Assembly (NCBI RefSeq): GCF_020080045.1
Contig: NZ_CP083451.1
Coordinates: 3,025,001 to 3,089,000 of the forward strand
Length of the DNA: 64,000 bases
Direction: 5' to 3'
Source: Comamonas odontotermitis
GTDB taxonomy: Bacteria; Pseudomonadota; Gammaproteobacteria; Burkholderiales; Burkholderiaceae_C
The notes under the pieces are model-generated. The model saw nothing but the letters and a program-made list of their open reading frames with translations. It searched no databases and had not been told where the DNA came from. Below, piece by piece: positions 9,135 to 18,651 of this stretch. Both the position numbers and the translations under genes were made by a program. Positions within the stretch are counted from its first letter, which is position 1, and each line of letters opens with the position of its first letter.

Positions 9135-10655
9135 ATGACGACACCTATGCTCGATGGAACCCTGCTTGCCGCCGTGGATCTGGGATCCAACAGTTTTCGC
9201 CTGGAGGTTGGGCGCTACGCATCCGGCCATATCGAACGCGTGCAGTATTTCAAGGAGATGGTACGCCAGGGCGCGGGCCTCGACGAAGCGGGCAACCTCT
9301 CGGTGGAGTCCATGCAGCGCGGCTGGGATTGCCTGGCGCGCTTTGCCGAACGCCTGAAAGGCTTTCCGCCCGCCCAGGTGCGTGCCGTGGCCACCCAGAC
9401 CCTGCGCGAAGCCAAGAACCGCGACATCTTCATCCAGCAGGCCAACCAGATCCTGGGCTACCCGATCAGCGTGATCTCCGGCCCCGAGGAGGCCCGGTTG
9501 ATCTACCAGGGCGCCGCCCATTCGCTGCCGCCGTCCGACGAGCGCCGGCTGGTCGTGGACATCGGCGGGCGCTCGACCGAGTTGATCCTGGGCCAGCGCT
9601 TTCTGACCGAGCGTGTGGCCTCCTACCCCGTGGGCAGCGTGGCCTGGTCGCTGCGCTATTTTCCCAATGGCGAATTCACCAAGGCCAGCCTGAGAACGGC
9701 GCACATTGCTGCGCAGGCCGTCATGGAAGAGGCCGCCCTGCACTTCGCCCCCAACAGTTGGGACATGGCTTACGGCACATCAGGCACAGCCAATGCAATT
9801 GCGGATGTGCTGGCGGCTTATGGCGGTGAGCCCGATGTGGTGCGCCGCGAGCAGCTGTACTGGCTGTGTGAACAGTTGCTGGCCGCAGGCAACGCCGCAA
9901 ACATCAGGCTTGAAGGCCTGAAGGAAGAGCGCCGCGCGGTGATTGGTGGCGGCGTGACCGCGCTCTGCGCCATTTTCGATCTGCTGCAGATCGATGAATT
10001 GCGCATTGCCAGCGGAGCACTGCGCCAGGGTTTGCTGCGCGACATGGTGCAGCACGAGGAATATTCCGATATCCGCAACCGCACCATCAGCACCTTGGTG
10101 GAGCGCTACCAGGTCGATGGCGCGCAAGCGGCCCGCGTTCAACGAACCGCCGCCATGCTGTTTGAACAGGCCAGACGCTACACCGGCGTGACCGACCCAG
10201 TGAAACTGAAATCCCCCATGCTGGACTGGGCCAGCCAGTTGCATGAGATGGGCTGCCTCATCTCGCACAACGACTACCACCACCATGGCGCCTATGTGCT
10301 GAGCCACAGCGATGTGCCGGGCTTTACCCAGACCGAGCTATCGCACCTCGCCGCCTTGGTGCTGGCCCAGCGCGGCAAGCTGCGCAAGGTCGAGGGCTTC
10401 TTGCAGAACCCTGAGTTTGCACTGGAGCTGTTGTGCCTGCGCCTGGCCACCGTGCTGTGCCACGCCCGCCGCAATCCAGAGCTGGAACAGCTGAATCTGC
10501 GCGACAAGCCTGAGAAATGGTCGCTCAAGGCCCTGGCCGGCTGGTCGGAGCAGTTTCCACAATCCGCCTATCTGCTGGGCGAAGAGGTGCTCGCCTGGCA
10601 GAAGACCCCATACGTGTTCCAGTTCAAGCAGGCAGGCAGTATTCTTGCAAAGTGA
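9135..10655 (+). CDS. ppx: Exopolyphosphatase / pppGpp phosphohydrolase (Ppx/GppA)
   Basis: 506 residues from the ATG at 9135; an ATG four codons later (9147) is also possible, and no strong ribosome-binding site distinguishes them. N-terminal ASKHA ATPase fold with AAVDLGSNSFRLEVGRY, VISGPEEARLIYQG and VVDIGGRSTELILG, and a C-terminal HD-like helical domain (SQLHEMGCLISHNDYHHHGAY). The enzyme releases phosphate from polyphosphate ends and in some members converts pppGpp to ppGpp. A Pho box faces it from the pstS side, supporting the polyphosphatase role. Confidence 0.93.
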   Translation: MTTPMLDGTLLAAVDLGSNSFRLEVGRYASGHIERVQYFKEMVRQGAGLDEAGNLSVESMQRGWDCLARFAERLKGFPPAQVRAVATQTLREAKNRDIFIQQANQILGYPISVISGPEEARLIYQGAAHSLPPSDERRLVVDIGGRSTELILGQRFLTERVASYPVGSVAWSLRYFPNGEFTKASLRTAHIAAQAVMEEAALHFAPNSWDMAYGTSGTANAIADVLAAYGGEPDVVRREQLYWLCEQLLAAGNAANIRLEGLKEERRAVIGGGVTALCAIFDLLQIDELRIASGALRQGLLRDMVQHEEYSDIRNRTISTLVERYQVDGAQAARVQRTAAMLFEQARRYTGVTDPVKLKSPMLDWASQLHEMGCLISHNDYHHHGAYVLSHSDVPGFTQTELSHLAALVLAQRGKLRKVEGFLQNPEFALELLCLRLATVLCHARRNPELEQLNLRDKPEKWSLKALAGWSEQFPQSAYLLGEEVLAWQKTPYVFQFKQAGSILAK

Positions 10656-10670
10656 TTGACCATTGCATAT

Positions 10671-10718
10671 AAAAATAGCCGATGGCGCTCATTCATCAAG
10701 CGCAAGAAGCTATTATTT
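10671..10718. repeat. Dispersed palindromic repeat, copy 1 (between ppx and the dehydrogenase)
   Basis: Left arm AAAAATAGCCGATGGCGCT (10671-10689) and right arm AGCGCAAGAAGCTATTATTT (10699-10718) are imperfect inverted copies separated by 9 bp. The same arms recur elsewhere in the window (see copies near 19.4, 25.0, 36.1, 44.6, 45.5, 55.9, 62.6 and 63.6 kb). Apart from this element the gap holds nothing I recognise. Confidence 0.75.
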
Positions 10719-10768
10719 ATATAGCAAATAATGAACCATCGGGATGCAGGTGAATATGCGTTGATGCA

Positions 10769-11728
10769 TCAGCCCAGGTCTACCGGTGCCACAGCGCCAC
10801 GACCAGAGAACACCCCGGTCAGGTTGCCAATGAACTGATCCACACTGGCCTGCGTCGCCTCGGGCGACCAGCCGGCAACATGGGGCGTGATCAGTATATT
10901 GGGCAGGTCGATCAGCGGCTCGGGCCGGTGCGGTTCACTCTCGTACACATCAATGCCCGCACCTGCAATACGGCCTTCCTGCAGTGCAGCAGCCAGTGCT
11001 TCGGTATCCACCACCGAGCCGCGCGCGATATTGATCAGATAGCCCTGCGGACCCAGCGCCCGCAACACCTCCGCATTGACCAGATGGCGCGTGCCAGCAC
11101 CGCCCGGTGTCGCGCACACCAGCACATCAGCCCAGGCAGCCAGCGCCAGTACCGAGTCAAAGTACGGCTGCTGCACATCGGGCTTGGGCTTTCGGTTGTG
11201 GTAGCCCACCGGCATGTCGAAACCCGCAGCGCGTCTGGCGATCTTGAGGCCGATGTGGCCCAGACCGATGATGCCCAGCTTTTTGCCCGATACGCCCGGC
11301 GGGTGCGGAATCGTGAAACGATCCACCCCGGCCCTCGCCTGCTGGTCCAGCGAGCGGAAATTACGCATCGTGGCCAGGATGAGGCCAAAGGTGTGGTCGG
11401 CAACGCTGGTGTCGTTGGTGCCCGCCCCGGTGGCCACGACGGCGCCGCGCGCCTTCAAGGCATCCAGCGCCAGCCCTTCATAGCCCGCGCCCAGGGTGCA
11501 GGCCAGGCGCAGGCGTGGCATGCGGGCCACCTCGTCGGCGCTCAAACCGATGGAGCCGATGGTGAGCACCGCATCCACCTCGGCCCCCTGCTCTGCGACA
11601 GCCTGCGCACGTTGCGCCGCCGTGGGCGCGTAGATGACCGTCGCATGCTGGCGAATCTGGTCCAGATGCTGCTCGGCCATGGGATTGAAGACCAGCAGCG
11701 TGATCGGGGAATGCGAGGACTGGCTCAC
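10769..11728 (-). CDS. D-2-hydroxyacid dehydrogenase (glyoxylate/hydroxypyruvate reductase type)
   Basis: 319 residues. NAD(P)-binding Rossmann motif GIIGLGHIG near the middle, the catalytic Arg in INIARGSVVD, the Glu in GAGIDVYESEP, and the His in ITPHVAGWS. These define the D-isomer-specific 2-hydroxyacid dehydrogenase family; the closest functional types are GhrB-like reductases of glyoxylate or hydroxypyruvate, but substrate is not decided by sequence. Two adjacent GTG codons (11731 and 11728) could start it. AAGGAG lies 5 bp before the second, so I chose 11728. Confidence 0.88.
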   Translation of the reverse strand: MSQSSHSPITLLVFNPMAEQHLDQIRQHATVIYAPTAAQRAQAVAEQGAEVDAVLTIGSIGLSADEVARMPRLRLACTLGAGYEGLALDALKARGAVVATGAGTNDTSVADHTFGLILATMRNFRSLDQQARAGVDRFTIPHPPGVSGKKLGIIGLGHIGLKIARRAAGFDMPVGYHNRKPKPDVQQPYFDSVLALAAWADVLVCATPGGAGTRHLVNAEVLRALGPQGYLINIARGSVVDTEALAAALQEGRIAGAGIDVYESEPHRPEPLIDLPNILITPHVAGWSPEATQASVDQFIGNLTGVFSGRGAVAPVDLG

Positions 11729-11749
11729 CACAACTCCTTCATTGATAGC

Positions 11750-11787
11750 AAAAGAGCCGCTTGCAACGTATGCAAGCGGCTCTTTTG
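11750..11787 (-). terminator. Strong terminator after olsB
   Basis: Long perfect hairpin: AAAAGAGCCGCTTGCA pairs with TGCAAGCGGCTCTTTT around a short loop. It has T-runs on both strands, but the minus-strand gene olsB ends just upstream, so it most likely ends that transcript before the dehydrogenase gene. Confidence 0.9.
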
Positions 11788-11875
11788 ATTATGAAGGCCT
11801 TTTGACGACAGGGTTGTTCCCTGCCACACCATAGCCAGAGCCCCCTGGCAGGGCAGTTGCCGCATGCAGCGGCCA

Positions 11876-12697
11876 TCAACCCAGAAAGTGCTTGCGATAG
11901 CGTGCCGGCAGGCGATCAAGCTGCATCAGCATGGGCAGATCGGCAGTGTTGAAATCCGGATCCCAGGCTGGCGCGCCGATCACCTCGGTGCCCACGCGCA
12001 GATAACCCTTGATGAGTGCTGGCGGCTCCACTTCGACCTGGTCATCCAGTTGATCCAGTGGCAGCGGCAGGCGTGGCGTGACCGCGTACTCCGTCGATAC
12101 CTGCCTCTTGGCCTGCAGCTGGCGCCAGATGCTCGCTGCCGCATCGCCGCTGACGATGCCGTTGTGCCACATCGGAATGCTGGCGCAGCCCATCATGACA
12201 TCGAGCTTGTTGCGCTGCATGAAGCTGGCCAGAGCCCCCCACAGCGCCATGATGACGCCACCCTGGCGGAAATCGGCATGTACGCAGCTGCGTCCCAGCT
12301 CCACCATGCGCGGGCGCAGCGCATCGATGGCAGTGAGATCAAATTCGCCATCGGAGTATGTACGCCCGGCACGCAGGGCCTGGGCGGGCGTGAGCAGGCG
12401 GTAGGTGCCGATCACCTGCTGCGTGCTGCTGTTGCGCACCAGCAGGTGCTCGCAGTAATCGTCAAAACCATCCACATCGTGGCCGGGCGTAGTGGTTTGC
12501 AGCTGCGCTCCCATTTCACCGGCAAATACCTGGTGGCGTAGGCGCTGGGCTTCGCGCACTTCGTCCAGATGGCGCGCCCAGGAAACCTCGATATCAGCCA
12601 ATACCGCTGCAGCGGGCAAGGCAGAGGCATGCTTGGCAGCAGCCGGGCTGGAGACCAGGATGTCGGCTGCGCTGGAGAATTCGGGCTTGTTGTGCAT
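11876..12697 (-). CDS. olsB: L-ornithine N-alpha-acyltransferase OlsB (GNAT family)
   Basis: 273 residues from the ATG at 12697, which has GGAG 7 bp upstream; the 23-codon in-frame extension lacks family features. Family motifs visible are RLRHQVFAGEMGA, GFDDYCEHLLVR, VIGTYRLL and ELGRSCVHADFRQGGVI, matching the acyl-ACP-dependent enzymes that make lyso-ornithine lipid, the first step to phosphate-free ornithine lipids at the inner membrane. No OlsA partner lies next to it here. Four Pho half-sites stand upstream, which fits induction when phosphate is scarce. The alternative is another OlsB-like GNAT acyltransferase with a different amine acceptor. Confidence 0.85.
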   Translation of the reverse strand: MHNKPEFSSAADILVSSPAAAKHASALPAAAVLADIEVSWARHLDEVREAQRLRHQVFAGEMGAQLQTTTPGHDVDGFDDYCEHLLVRNSSTQQVIGTYRLLTPAQALRAGRTYSDGEFDLTAIDALRPRMVELGRSCVHADFRQGGVIMALWGALASFMQRNKLDVMMGCASIPMWHNGIVSGDAAASIWRQLQAKRQVSTEYAVTPRLPLPLDQLDDQVEVEPPALIKGYLRVGTEVIGAPAWDPDFNTADLPMLMQLDRLPARYRKHFLG

Positions 12698-12806
12698 GGC
12701 AGGGCTCCTCAATCGCTCTGCCGCCCTTTGCTGCACACCAGCCGCTATGCCGCGCCTCGTGCCCACACCGGGCTATCACAGAGCCCCGCCAGTTTCTCGC
12801 CGCCGC

Positions 12807-12846
12807 ATGACAGTGCGATGTGCAAATCATGACGCTTGCATGACAT
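12807..12846 (-). promoter_or_regulatory. Tandem Pho boxes upstream of olsB
   Basis: On the minus strand four 7-bp units follow each other with exact 11-bp spacing: ATGTCAT, GCGTCAT, TGCACAT and CTGTCAT (12846-12840, 12835-12829, 12824-12818, 12813-12807). Three fit the PhoB half-site well; the third is degenerate. No good -10 stands 10 bp beyond the last unit (GAAACT at best), so the promoter is not fully defined. The array lies about 110 bp before the olsB start. Confidence 0.78.
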
Positions 12847-12886
12847 GGCACCTATGCAACACCTTCAAAAGAGGGCTGCCTGCACG

Positions 12887-12906
12887 GGTCTGTACAGGTA
12901 CAGACC
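12887..12906 (-). terminator. Hairpin directly after glmM
   Basis: GGTCTGTAC and GTACAGACC form a perfect 9-bp inverted repeat with a 2-nt centre just behind the glmM stop. There is no T-run, so it may be an RNA 3' end stabiliser or a weak terminator. Confidence 0.5.
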
Positions 12907-12917
12907 AGTCACTCCGC

Positions 12918-14252
12918 TCAGGACTGGCGCGCTACTTCCGCCAGCTGTTCGGCGCAGCGGCTCGCCTGGGCAGCATCAAAGGCTTCCACCATCACACGCA
13001 GCAGCGGCTCGGTGCCGCTTGCGCGGATCAGCACACGCCCCTGGCCCGCAAAGCGCTCGGTGATGTCGCGCTGCAGATCGGCCAGCTTCTGGTTTCGGCT
13101 CCAGTCCTGTCCCGGCTGCAGGCGCACGTTCAGCAGAACCTGCGGGCACAGGTCGACGCCCTTGAGCTGCTCGGCAATGCCCTGCTGGCGACTCACACAG
13201 GCTTGCAGCACCTGCAGCGCGCTGATGAGGCCGTCGCCCGTGGTGTGCTTGTCCAGCGCCAGCAGGTGACCCGAGCCTTCACCGCCCAGTATCCAGTTGC
13301 GACGTTGCAGCTCTTCCAGCACATAGCGGTCGCCCACCTTGGCACGCACCAGCTCGATGCCTTGCGCACGCAGGGCCGCCTCCACGGCCAGATTGGTCAT
13401 CAGGGTGCCGACAACGCCTGCTATCTTTTCGCCACGGTGCAGGCGATCCATGGCCATCAGGTAGAGCAATTCGTCGCCGTTGAACAGGCGGCCATTGGCA
13501 TCCACCAGTTGCAGTCGGTCGGCGTCGCCATCCAGCGCCACGCCGACGTCCGCATTGTTGGCGCGCACGGCACGCACCAGTGCTTCGGGGCGGGTAGCGC
13601 CCACGCCCTGGTTGATATTGAGACCATCGGGGTTGCAACCGATGGTGATCACATCGGCCCCCAGCTCGTGGAAGACCTTGGGCGCTATCTGGTAGGCAGC
13701 GCCATGCGCCGCATCCACCACCACCCGCATCCCGTGCAGAGACAGCTGGTTGTCGAAGGTGCTCTTGCAAAATTCGATATAGCGGCCAGGGGCATCATCG
13801 AGACGGCGCGCCTTGCCCAACTGTGCAGACTCCACCCACACCGGGCTTTCGGCCAGCGCGGCCTCTACCGATTCCTCCCAGGCATCGGGCAGCTTGGTGC
13901 CTTCCGCGCTGAAGAACTTGATACCGTTGTCCTCGAAAGGATTGTGGCTGGCACTGATGACCACGCCCAGGCTGGCACGCAAGGCCCGCGTGAGGTAAGC
14001 CACACCGGGCGTGGGCAATGGCCCAAGCAGCACCACATCAACACCTGCGGAGTTGAAGCCCGATTCCAGCGCACTTTCCAGCATGTAACCCGAGATGCGC
14101 GTGTCCTTGCCGATCAGCACCGTCGGGCGATCCTCGCCCCGCCGCAGCACACGGCCTACGGCGTGACCGAGGCGCAGCACGAAATCAGGCGTAATGGGCG
14201 ATTTACCGACCGTGCCGCGAATTCCATCGGTTCCAAAATACTGGCGTGGCAT
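12918..14252 (-). CDS. glmM: Phosphoglucosamine mutase GlmM
   Basis: 444 residues, the normal length. Begins [16 protein letters not shown]; the catalytic phospho-Ser is in [18 protein letters not shown]; the metal loop is in [10 protein letters not shown]; the sugar-binding GGEGSGH and the phosphate-binding [12 protein letters not shown] near the C-terminus complete the alpha-D-phosphohexomutase set. It makes glucosamine-1-phosphate for peptidoglycan and LPS precursors. It follows folP as in E. coli. Confidence 0.97.
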   Translation of the reverse strand: MPRQYFGTDGIRGTVGKSPITPDFVLRLGHAVGRVLRRGEDRPTVLIGKDTRISGYMLESALESGFNSAGVDVVLLGPLPTPGVAYLTRALRASLGVVISASHNPFEDNGIKFFSAEGTKLPDAWEESVEAALAESPVWVESAQLGKARRLDDAPGRYIEFCKSTFDNQLSLHGMRVVVDAAHGAAYQIAPKVFHELGADVITIGCNPDGLNINQGVGATRPEALVRAVRANNADVGVALDGDADRLQLVDANGRLFNGDELLYLMAMDRLHRGEKIAGVVGTLMTNLAVEAALRAQGIELVRAKVGDRYVLEELQRRNWILGGEGSGHLLALDKHTTGDGLISALQVLQACVSRQQGIAEQLKGVDLCPQVLLNVRLQPGQDWSRNQKLADLQRDITERFAGQGRVLIRASGTEPLLRVMVEAFDAAQASRCAEQLAEVARQS

Positions 14253-14388
14253 ATTCTTTGTTTCCGTAGCAAGAAAGTAAGCACCCGCCTTGGCAATGGC
14301 AGGTTTTGGCGACCATTCAGACGCTCAGGTGAAGTGTAACGTTTGTGCCACGTTTCCAGTTGAAAGCGAGGCTCCCGCTTGTCATTCG

Positions 14389-15240
14389 TTAAAGATGCAA
14401 GGCCTCGGGCCGCCGCATGGCGCCCAGCACGGCCAGCGCATCGGCAGTTTCGCGCACATCATGCACGCGTACCACGGCCGCCCCATGCTCTGCCGCCAAG
14501 AGCGCCGCCGCAATGCTGGCAGGCATGCGCTCGCCCACCTCGCGCCCCGTGACCTTGCCCAGTGAACCTTTGCGCGACCAGCCCGCAAGCAGCGGATACC
14601 CGGCCGCAGCCAGCACGGGCTGCTGCTGCAGCAAGGCAAAGTTCTGCTCCACGGTTTTGCCAAACCCGGTGCCAGCATCCCACACAATGCGGTCCTTTTG
14701 CACACCCAACGCGCATAGTTCAAGCGTTTGCCGCTGCAAAAACTGGAGCACTTGCGCTGTCACGTCCTGTGCCGCGTCCATGTGCTGCAGGTGCATGGTC
14801 TGCGGATTGGCATGCATGTGCATCAGGCATATGCCGCAACTGGGGTGGGCAGCCACTGCGGCACGGGCTCCCGGCTGTCGCAGTGCCCAGATGTCGTTGA
14901 TGATGTCGGCTCCGGCATCAAGCACTGCCTGCATCACTTCGGGCTTGTAGGTATCGACCGAAATGGGTACCTGCAATGCCACCGCTGCCTCCACCACCGG
15001 CAGCACACGGCGCAGTTCCTCATCCAGCGGCACAGCGGGGCTGCCCGGGCGGGTGGATTCGCCACCGATATCCAGAATGTGCGCTCCATCGGCCAGCAGC
15101 TTTTCTGCGTGCGCCATGGCGGCCGCAACGCCCTGGTGGCTGCCTCCGTCTGAGAAGGAATCGGGCGTGACATTGACGATGCCCATGATCCGGGGCTCAG
15201 TCAAGTCAATCGCAAAGCGGCTGGTTTGCCAGATTGGCAT
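14389..15240 (-). CDS. folP: Dihydropteroate synthase FolP
   Basis: 283 residues. Signature motifs IMGIVNVTPDSFSDGG and ILDIGGESTRPGS near the N-terminus, GFGKTVEQNFALL, and GWSRKGSLG for substrate binding. Condenses p-aminobenzoate with dihydropterin pyrophosphate in folate synthesis and is the sulfonamide target. It lies between ftsH and glmM. The 136-bp gap to glmM shows nothing notable. Confidence 0.97.
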   Translation of the reverse strand: MPIWQTSRFAIDLTEPRIMGIVNVTPDSFSDGGSHQGVAAAMAHAEKLLADGAHILDIGGESTRPGSPAVPLDEELRRVLPVVEAAVALQVPISVDTYKPEVMQAVLDAGADIINDIWALRQPGARAAVAAHPSCGICLMHMHANPQTMHLQHMDAAQDVTAQVLQFLQRQTLELCALGVQKDRIVWDAGTGFGKTVEQNFALLQQQPVLAAAGYPLLAGWSRKGSLGKVTGREVGERMPASIAAALLAAEHGAAVVRVHDVRETADALAVLGAMRRPEALHL

Positions 15241-15262
15241 GGGTGAATCCTTTGCAAAAGAG

Positions 15263-15285
15263 AAAAGCGCTCCAGGAGCGCTTTT
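15263..15285 (-). terminator. Hairpin between ftsH and folP
   Basis: AAAAGCGCTCC and GGAGCGCTTTT form a perfect 11-bp inverted repeat with T-runs on both strands, a terminator-like element within the ftsH-folP-glmM gene order. It probably lowers read-through from ftsH into folP. Confidence 0.75.
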
Positions 15286-15327
15286 CGGTGTGGTGTTTCG
15301 ATTCAGCAGAGAATCAGGCAGGCCCCA

Positions 15328-17250
15328 TCAGGCGGCGTTGGGCGCATGGTCGGTCACCACGGAGGTACCGCCACCAGTGCTGCCACCATCGTTGTTGGAC
15401 GGCGGGTTACGCGGCGTCCAGTCCTTGGGTGGACGCGGCTCCTTGCCAGCCATGATGTCATCGAGTTGCTCGGCATCAATGGTTTCCCAGTCCAGCATGG
15501 CCTTGGCCATGGCATGCATCTTGTCGCTGTTGTCCTCGATCAGCTTGCGTGCCAGGTGGTACTGCTCGTCGATGATGCGGCGCACTTCGGCGTCGACCTT
15601 CTGCATGGTCTCTTCGCTGATGTTGCTGGGCTTGCTCATCGAGCGCCCCAGGAAAGGCTCGCCCTCCTGTTCGGCATACACCATGGGGCCCAATGCATCG
15701 GTCATGCCGTAACGCGTCACCATGTCGCGGGCAATCTGGGTTGCGCGCTCGAAGTCATTGGAGGCGCCGGTGGTCATCTGGTTCATGAACACTTCTTCGG
15801 CAATGCGGCCACCAAACAGCATGGCGATCTGGTTCAGCATGAACTCCTTGTCATAGGAGTAGCGGTCCTTCTCGGGCAGGCTCATCGTCACGCCCAACGC
15901 ACGGCCACGCGGAATGATGGTGACCTTGTGCACCGGATCGCACTTGGGCAGCAGCTTGCCGATCAGCGCATGACCTGCTTCGTGGTAGGCCGTGTTGCGA
16001 CGCTCTTCCTCGGGCATGACCATGGATTTGCGCTCGGGGCCCATGATGATCTTGTCCTTGGCCTTCTCGAAATCCTGCATCTCGACAGTGCGCGCATTGC
16101 GGCGTGCTGCCATCAGCGCAGCTTCGTTGCACAGGTTGGCCAGATCGGCGCCGGACATGCCGGGGGTGCCTCGGGCGATCACGCCTGGGTTCACATCCTG
16201 GCCAACAGGGATCTTGCGCATGTGCACATTCAGGATCTGTTCGCGGCCACGAATATCGGGTAGCGTGACATAGACTTGGCGGTCAAAACGACCCGGGCGC
16301 AGCAAGGCTGCATCCAGAATGTCGGGACGGTTGGTGGCTGCCACGACGATCACACCAAGGTTGGTCTCGAAACCATCCATCTCGACCAGCATCTGGTTCA
16401 GGGTCTGCTCGCGCTCGTCATTGCCGCCACCCATGCCCGCACCGCGCTGGCGGCCGACCGCATCGATTTCGTCGATGAAGATGATGCAAGGTGCATTCTT
16501 CTTGGCGTTTTCGAACATGTCGCGCACGCGGGCCGCGCCCACGCCAACGAACATTTCCACGAAATCAGAGCCCGAGATACTGAAGAAAGGCACCTTGGCC
16601 TCGCCAGCAATCGACTTGGCCAGCAAGGTCTTGCCCGTGCCGGGAGGACCGACCAGCAGCAGACCACGAGGAATACGACCACCGAGCTTCTGGAACTTGT
16701 TGGGATCCTTCAGGAAGTCCACCACTTCCTTGACTTCTTCCTTGGCCTCGTCGCAACCGGCCACATCGGCAAACGTGACGGTGTTGTTGTTCTCATCGAG
16801 CATGCGCGCCTTGGACTTGCCAAAGCTGAAGGCGCCGCCCTTGCCACCGCCCTGCATCTGCCGCATGAAGTACACCCACACCCCGATCAGGAGCAGCATC
16901 GGGCCCCAGCTGATCAGCAGGCTCATCAGCAGCGAACCTTCTTCGCGCTCCTTCACGTCGAACTTGACGTTGTTGTTGATCAAGTCGCCAATCAGGCCGC
17001 GATCCATGAAGGTGGCGGTGGTCTGCAGTTTGCGGTCGTCACCGGTCGTGGCCAGAATCACCGTTCCAGAAGGACTTTCCTGCAAGGTGGCGGATTTGAC
17101 GCGGCCATTGCGCACGTCCTGCAGGAATTCGGAATACGGCACCTTGGTCGCGCCAGCGCCTGCACGGTTGTCAAATTGCTTGAACACCGTGAAAAGCACC
17201 ATGGCGATGACCAGCCAAACGGCAATCTTAGAAAACCACTGATTGTTCAA
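15328..17250 (-). CDS. ftsH: ATP-dependent zinc metalloprotease FtsH
   Basis: 640 residues. Two N-terminal membrane spans (about 7-25 and 107-130) flank a periplasmic domain; AAA+ module with Walker A GPPGTGKT and Walker [10 protein letters not shown]; zinc protease motif HEAGH. Membrane-bound quality-control protease that degrades unassembled membrane proteins and, in E. coli, LpxC and sigma-32. The only good start is TTG at 17250 ([12 protein letters not shown]) with GGAG 6 bp upstream. The C-terminal tail is rich in Pro, Asn and Gly. Confidence 0.97.
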   Translation of the reverse strand: MNNQWFSKIAVWLVIAMVLFTVFKQFDNRAGAGATKVPYSEFLQDVRNGRVKSATLQESPSGTVILATTGDDRKLQTTATFMDRGLIGDLINNNVKFDVKEREEGSLLMSLLISWGPMLLLIGVWVYFMRQMQGGGKGGAFSFGKSKARMLDENNNTVTFADVAGCDEAKEEVKEVVDFLKDPNKFQKLGGRIPRGLLLVGPPGTGKTLLAKSIAGEAKVPFFSISGSDFVEMFVGVGAARVRDMFENAKKNAPCIIFIDEIDAVGRQRGAGMGGGNDEREQTLNQMLVEMDGFETNLGVIVVAATNRPDILDAALLRPGRFDRQVYVTLPDIRGREQILNVHMRKIPVGQDVNPGVIARGTPGMSGADLANLCNEAALMAARRNARTVEMQDFEKAKDKIIMGPERKSMVMPEEERRNTAYHEAGHALIGKLLPKCDPVHKVTIIPRGRALGVTMSLPEKDRYSYDKEFMLNQIAMLFGGRIAEEVFMNQMTTGASNDFERATQIARDMVTRYGMTDALGPMVYAEQEGEPFLGRSMSKPSNISEETMQKVDAEVRRIIDEQYHLARKLIEDNSDKMHAMAKAMLDWETIDAEQLDDIMAGKEPRPPKDWTPRNPPSNNDGGSTGGGTSVVTDHAPNAA

Positions 17251-17303
17251 GGGGGCTCCAGTAGTAGGAAATCAGGGCATGACTTGCGCAAATCCGATTC
17301 AGC

Positions 17304-17332
17304 CAGGATATTTGCCCGGGGCAAATATCCTG
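17304..17332. promoter_or_regulatory. 29-bp perfect palindrome in the ftsH leader
   Basis: CAGGATATTTGCCC (17304-17317) and its exact reverse complement GGGCAAATATCCTG (17319-17332) share a single centre base. It lies 54 bp upstream of the ftsH start between rlmE and ftsH, with no T-run, so it is not a standard terminator. It could be an operator or a very stable leader stem. I do not recognise the motif. Confidence 0.6.
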
Positions 17333-17387
17333 TGTGCATCCTTGTTTGCATAAGCCTTGCAGGAAAGACACAGGAAACTGTTGTGTC

Positions 17388-17415
17388 ATGTATGCGCTAT
17401 TTTAGGACTTTCAAG
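17388..17415 (-). promoter_or_regulatory. Possible heat-shock (sigma-32) promoter of ftsH
   Basis: On the minus strand CTTGAAA (17415-17409), 12 bp spacer, then CGCATACAT (17396-17388). This resembles the sigma-32 pattern CTTGAAA with a CCCCATnT-type -10. rlmE and ftsH are heat-shock genes in E. coli, which makes it plausible. It would give a leader of about 130 nt containing the palindrome. Confidence 0.45.
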
Positions 17416-17488
17416 GGCTCAATCCCCTGTTTGCCCCTTGGCTCCAGGGCGGAATCCCGGAAATGGGGCCGTGACTGACAGTGAAAGC

Positions 17489-18145
17489 CTATTTCTTCAA
17501 ACGCATGCCAAGCAGATAAGTTTCCGACGATTTGTCGCGCGAAGCCTTGGGCTTGTAGGGTTTGACCACCTCGAAGGTCTGCTTGAACAAATCCACCAGT
17601 TGCGAATAGCCGCTGCCGTGGAACAGCTTGACCACCAGCGTACCTTCGGGCTTCATGTGTTTGATGGTGAAATCGACGGCCAACTCGATCAAGTGCGAAA
17701 TGCGCGCAGCATCCACATTTTCTACCCCGGATAAATTAGGTGCCATATCGGAGATCACCACATCCACCTTGCGCTCGCCCAGAATCTCTTCCAACTGAAC
17801 AAGCACCTCGTCTTCCCGGAAATCGCCCAGAATGAAGTCCACGCCCTCGATCGGCTCCATCGGCAGCATGTCGAGACCAATGATGGCGCCATTGAGTTCC
17901 CCCACCGCCGCGCCATCAGGCGAGAGGCGACGGCGGACGTACTGGCTCCAGGCGCCCGGAGTCGATCCCAGATCGACCACGACATCACCGGGGCGAATCA
18001 GCTTGAAATGTTCGTCGATTTCCTTGAGCTTGTAGACCGCGCGGGCGCGGTAGCCGTCTTTTTGCGCTGCGCGCACATAGGGATCATTGACGTGCTGGTT
18101 CAGCCACGCCTTGTTGATCTTCTTGCTTTTAGTACTTAATTTCAT
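17489..18145 (-). CDS. rlmE: 23S rRNA 2'-O-ribose U2552 methyltransferase RlmE (FtsJ/RrmJ)
   Basis: 218 residues from the ATG at 18145 ([18 protein letters not shown]), preferred to an upstream in-frame start that overlaps the divergent yhbY. SAM-binding [13 protein letters not shown] and the K-D-K-E catalytic set in [26 protein letters not shown] and SSETYLLG. Methylates the A-loop of 23S rRNA in late 50S assembly. Upstream of ftsH, as in E. coli. Confidence 0.95.
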   Translation of the reverse strand: MKLSTKSKKINKAWLNQHVNDPYVRAAQKDGYRARAVYKLKEIDEHFKLIRPGDVVVDLGSTPGAWSQYVRRRLSPDGAAVGELNGAIIGLDMLPMEPIEGVDFILGDFREDEVLVQLEEILGERKVDVVISDMAPNLSGVENVDAARISHLIELAVDFTIKHMKPEGTLVVKLFHGSGYSQLVDLFKQTFEVVKPYKPKASRDKSSETYLLGMRLKK

Positions 18146-18176
18146 GTTTACTCCAAGGAACCCCGATAATACGGGT

Positions 18177-18647
18177 ATGCCCCAAATACAACTCACCCCC
18201 GCCCAACGACGCGAACACCGCGCCGAAGCCCACCATCTTGACCCTGTGGTGTTGATTGGCGGCGACGGCCTGACCGAAGCCGTTCAGAAAGAGGTCGATC
18301 TGGCCCTCAATGCGCATGGTCTGATCAAGATCCGCGTATTCTCCGACGACCGTGCAGGCCGCGAAGCCATCTATGCAAAGCTGGCCGACGAGCTGAACGC
18401 CGCCCCCATCCAGCACATTGGCAAGCTGCTGGTGCTGTGGCGCCCCAAGGCCGCCAAGGAAAAGCAGCACGATGAAGACCGCAAGCCCGGCCCACGCGAA
18501 GTCAAAGTGCTCAAGTTCAGCAAGAACAGCTGGCAAAAGCCCGAGGTCAAGCAGATTCGCATCCTCGGCAACCAGCGTCTGACCTCCGGCGGCCAGATCA
18601 AGCGTGCCAAGCCCAAACAGAAGTCCGTCAAAAAACAGCAGGGCTGA
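18177..18647 (+). CDS. yhbY: YhbY/CRS1 family RNA-binding protein
   Basis: 156 residues from ATG 18177 ([20 protein letters not shown]). A CRM domain covers about 5-95 ([50 protein letters not shown]); a basic Lys-rich tail makes it longer than the 97-residue E. coli protein. Such proteins bind pre-50S ribosomal particles. It is divergent from rlmE with only 31 bp between. A good -10, GATAAT (18165-18170), ends 6 bp before the ATG and there is no Shine-Dalgarno sequence, so the mRNA may be leaderless. Confidence 0.9.
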   Translation: MPQIQLTPAQRREHRAEAHHLDPVVLIGGDGLTEAVQKEVDLALNAHGLIKIRVFSDDRAGREAIYAKLADELNAAPIQHIGKLLVLWRPKAAKEKQHDEDRKPGPREVKVLKFSKNSWQKPEVKQIRILGNQRLTSGGQIKRAKPKQKSVKKQQG

Positions 18648-18651
18648 TAGT

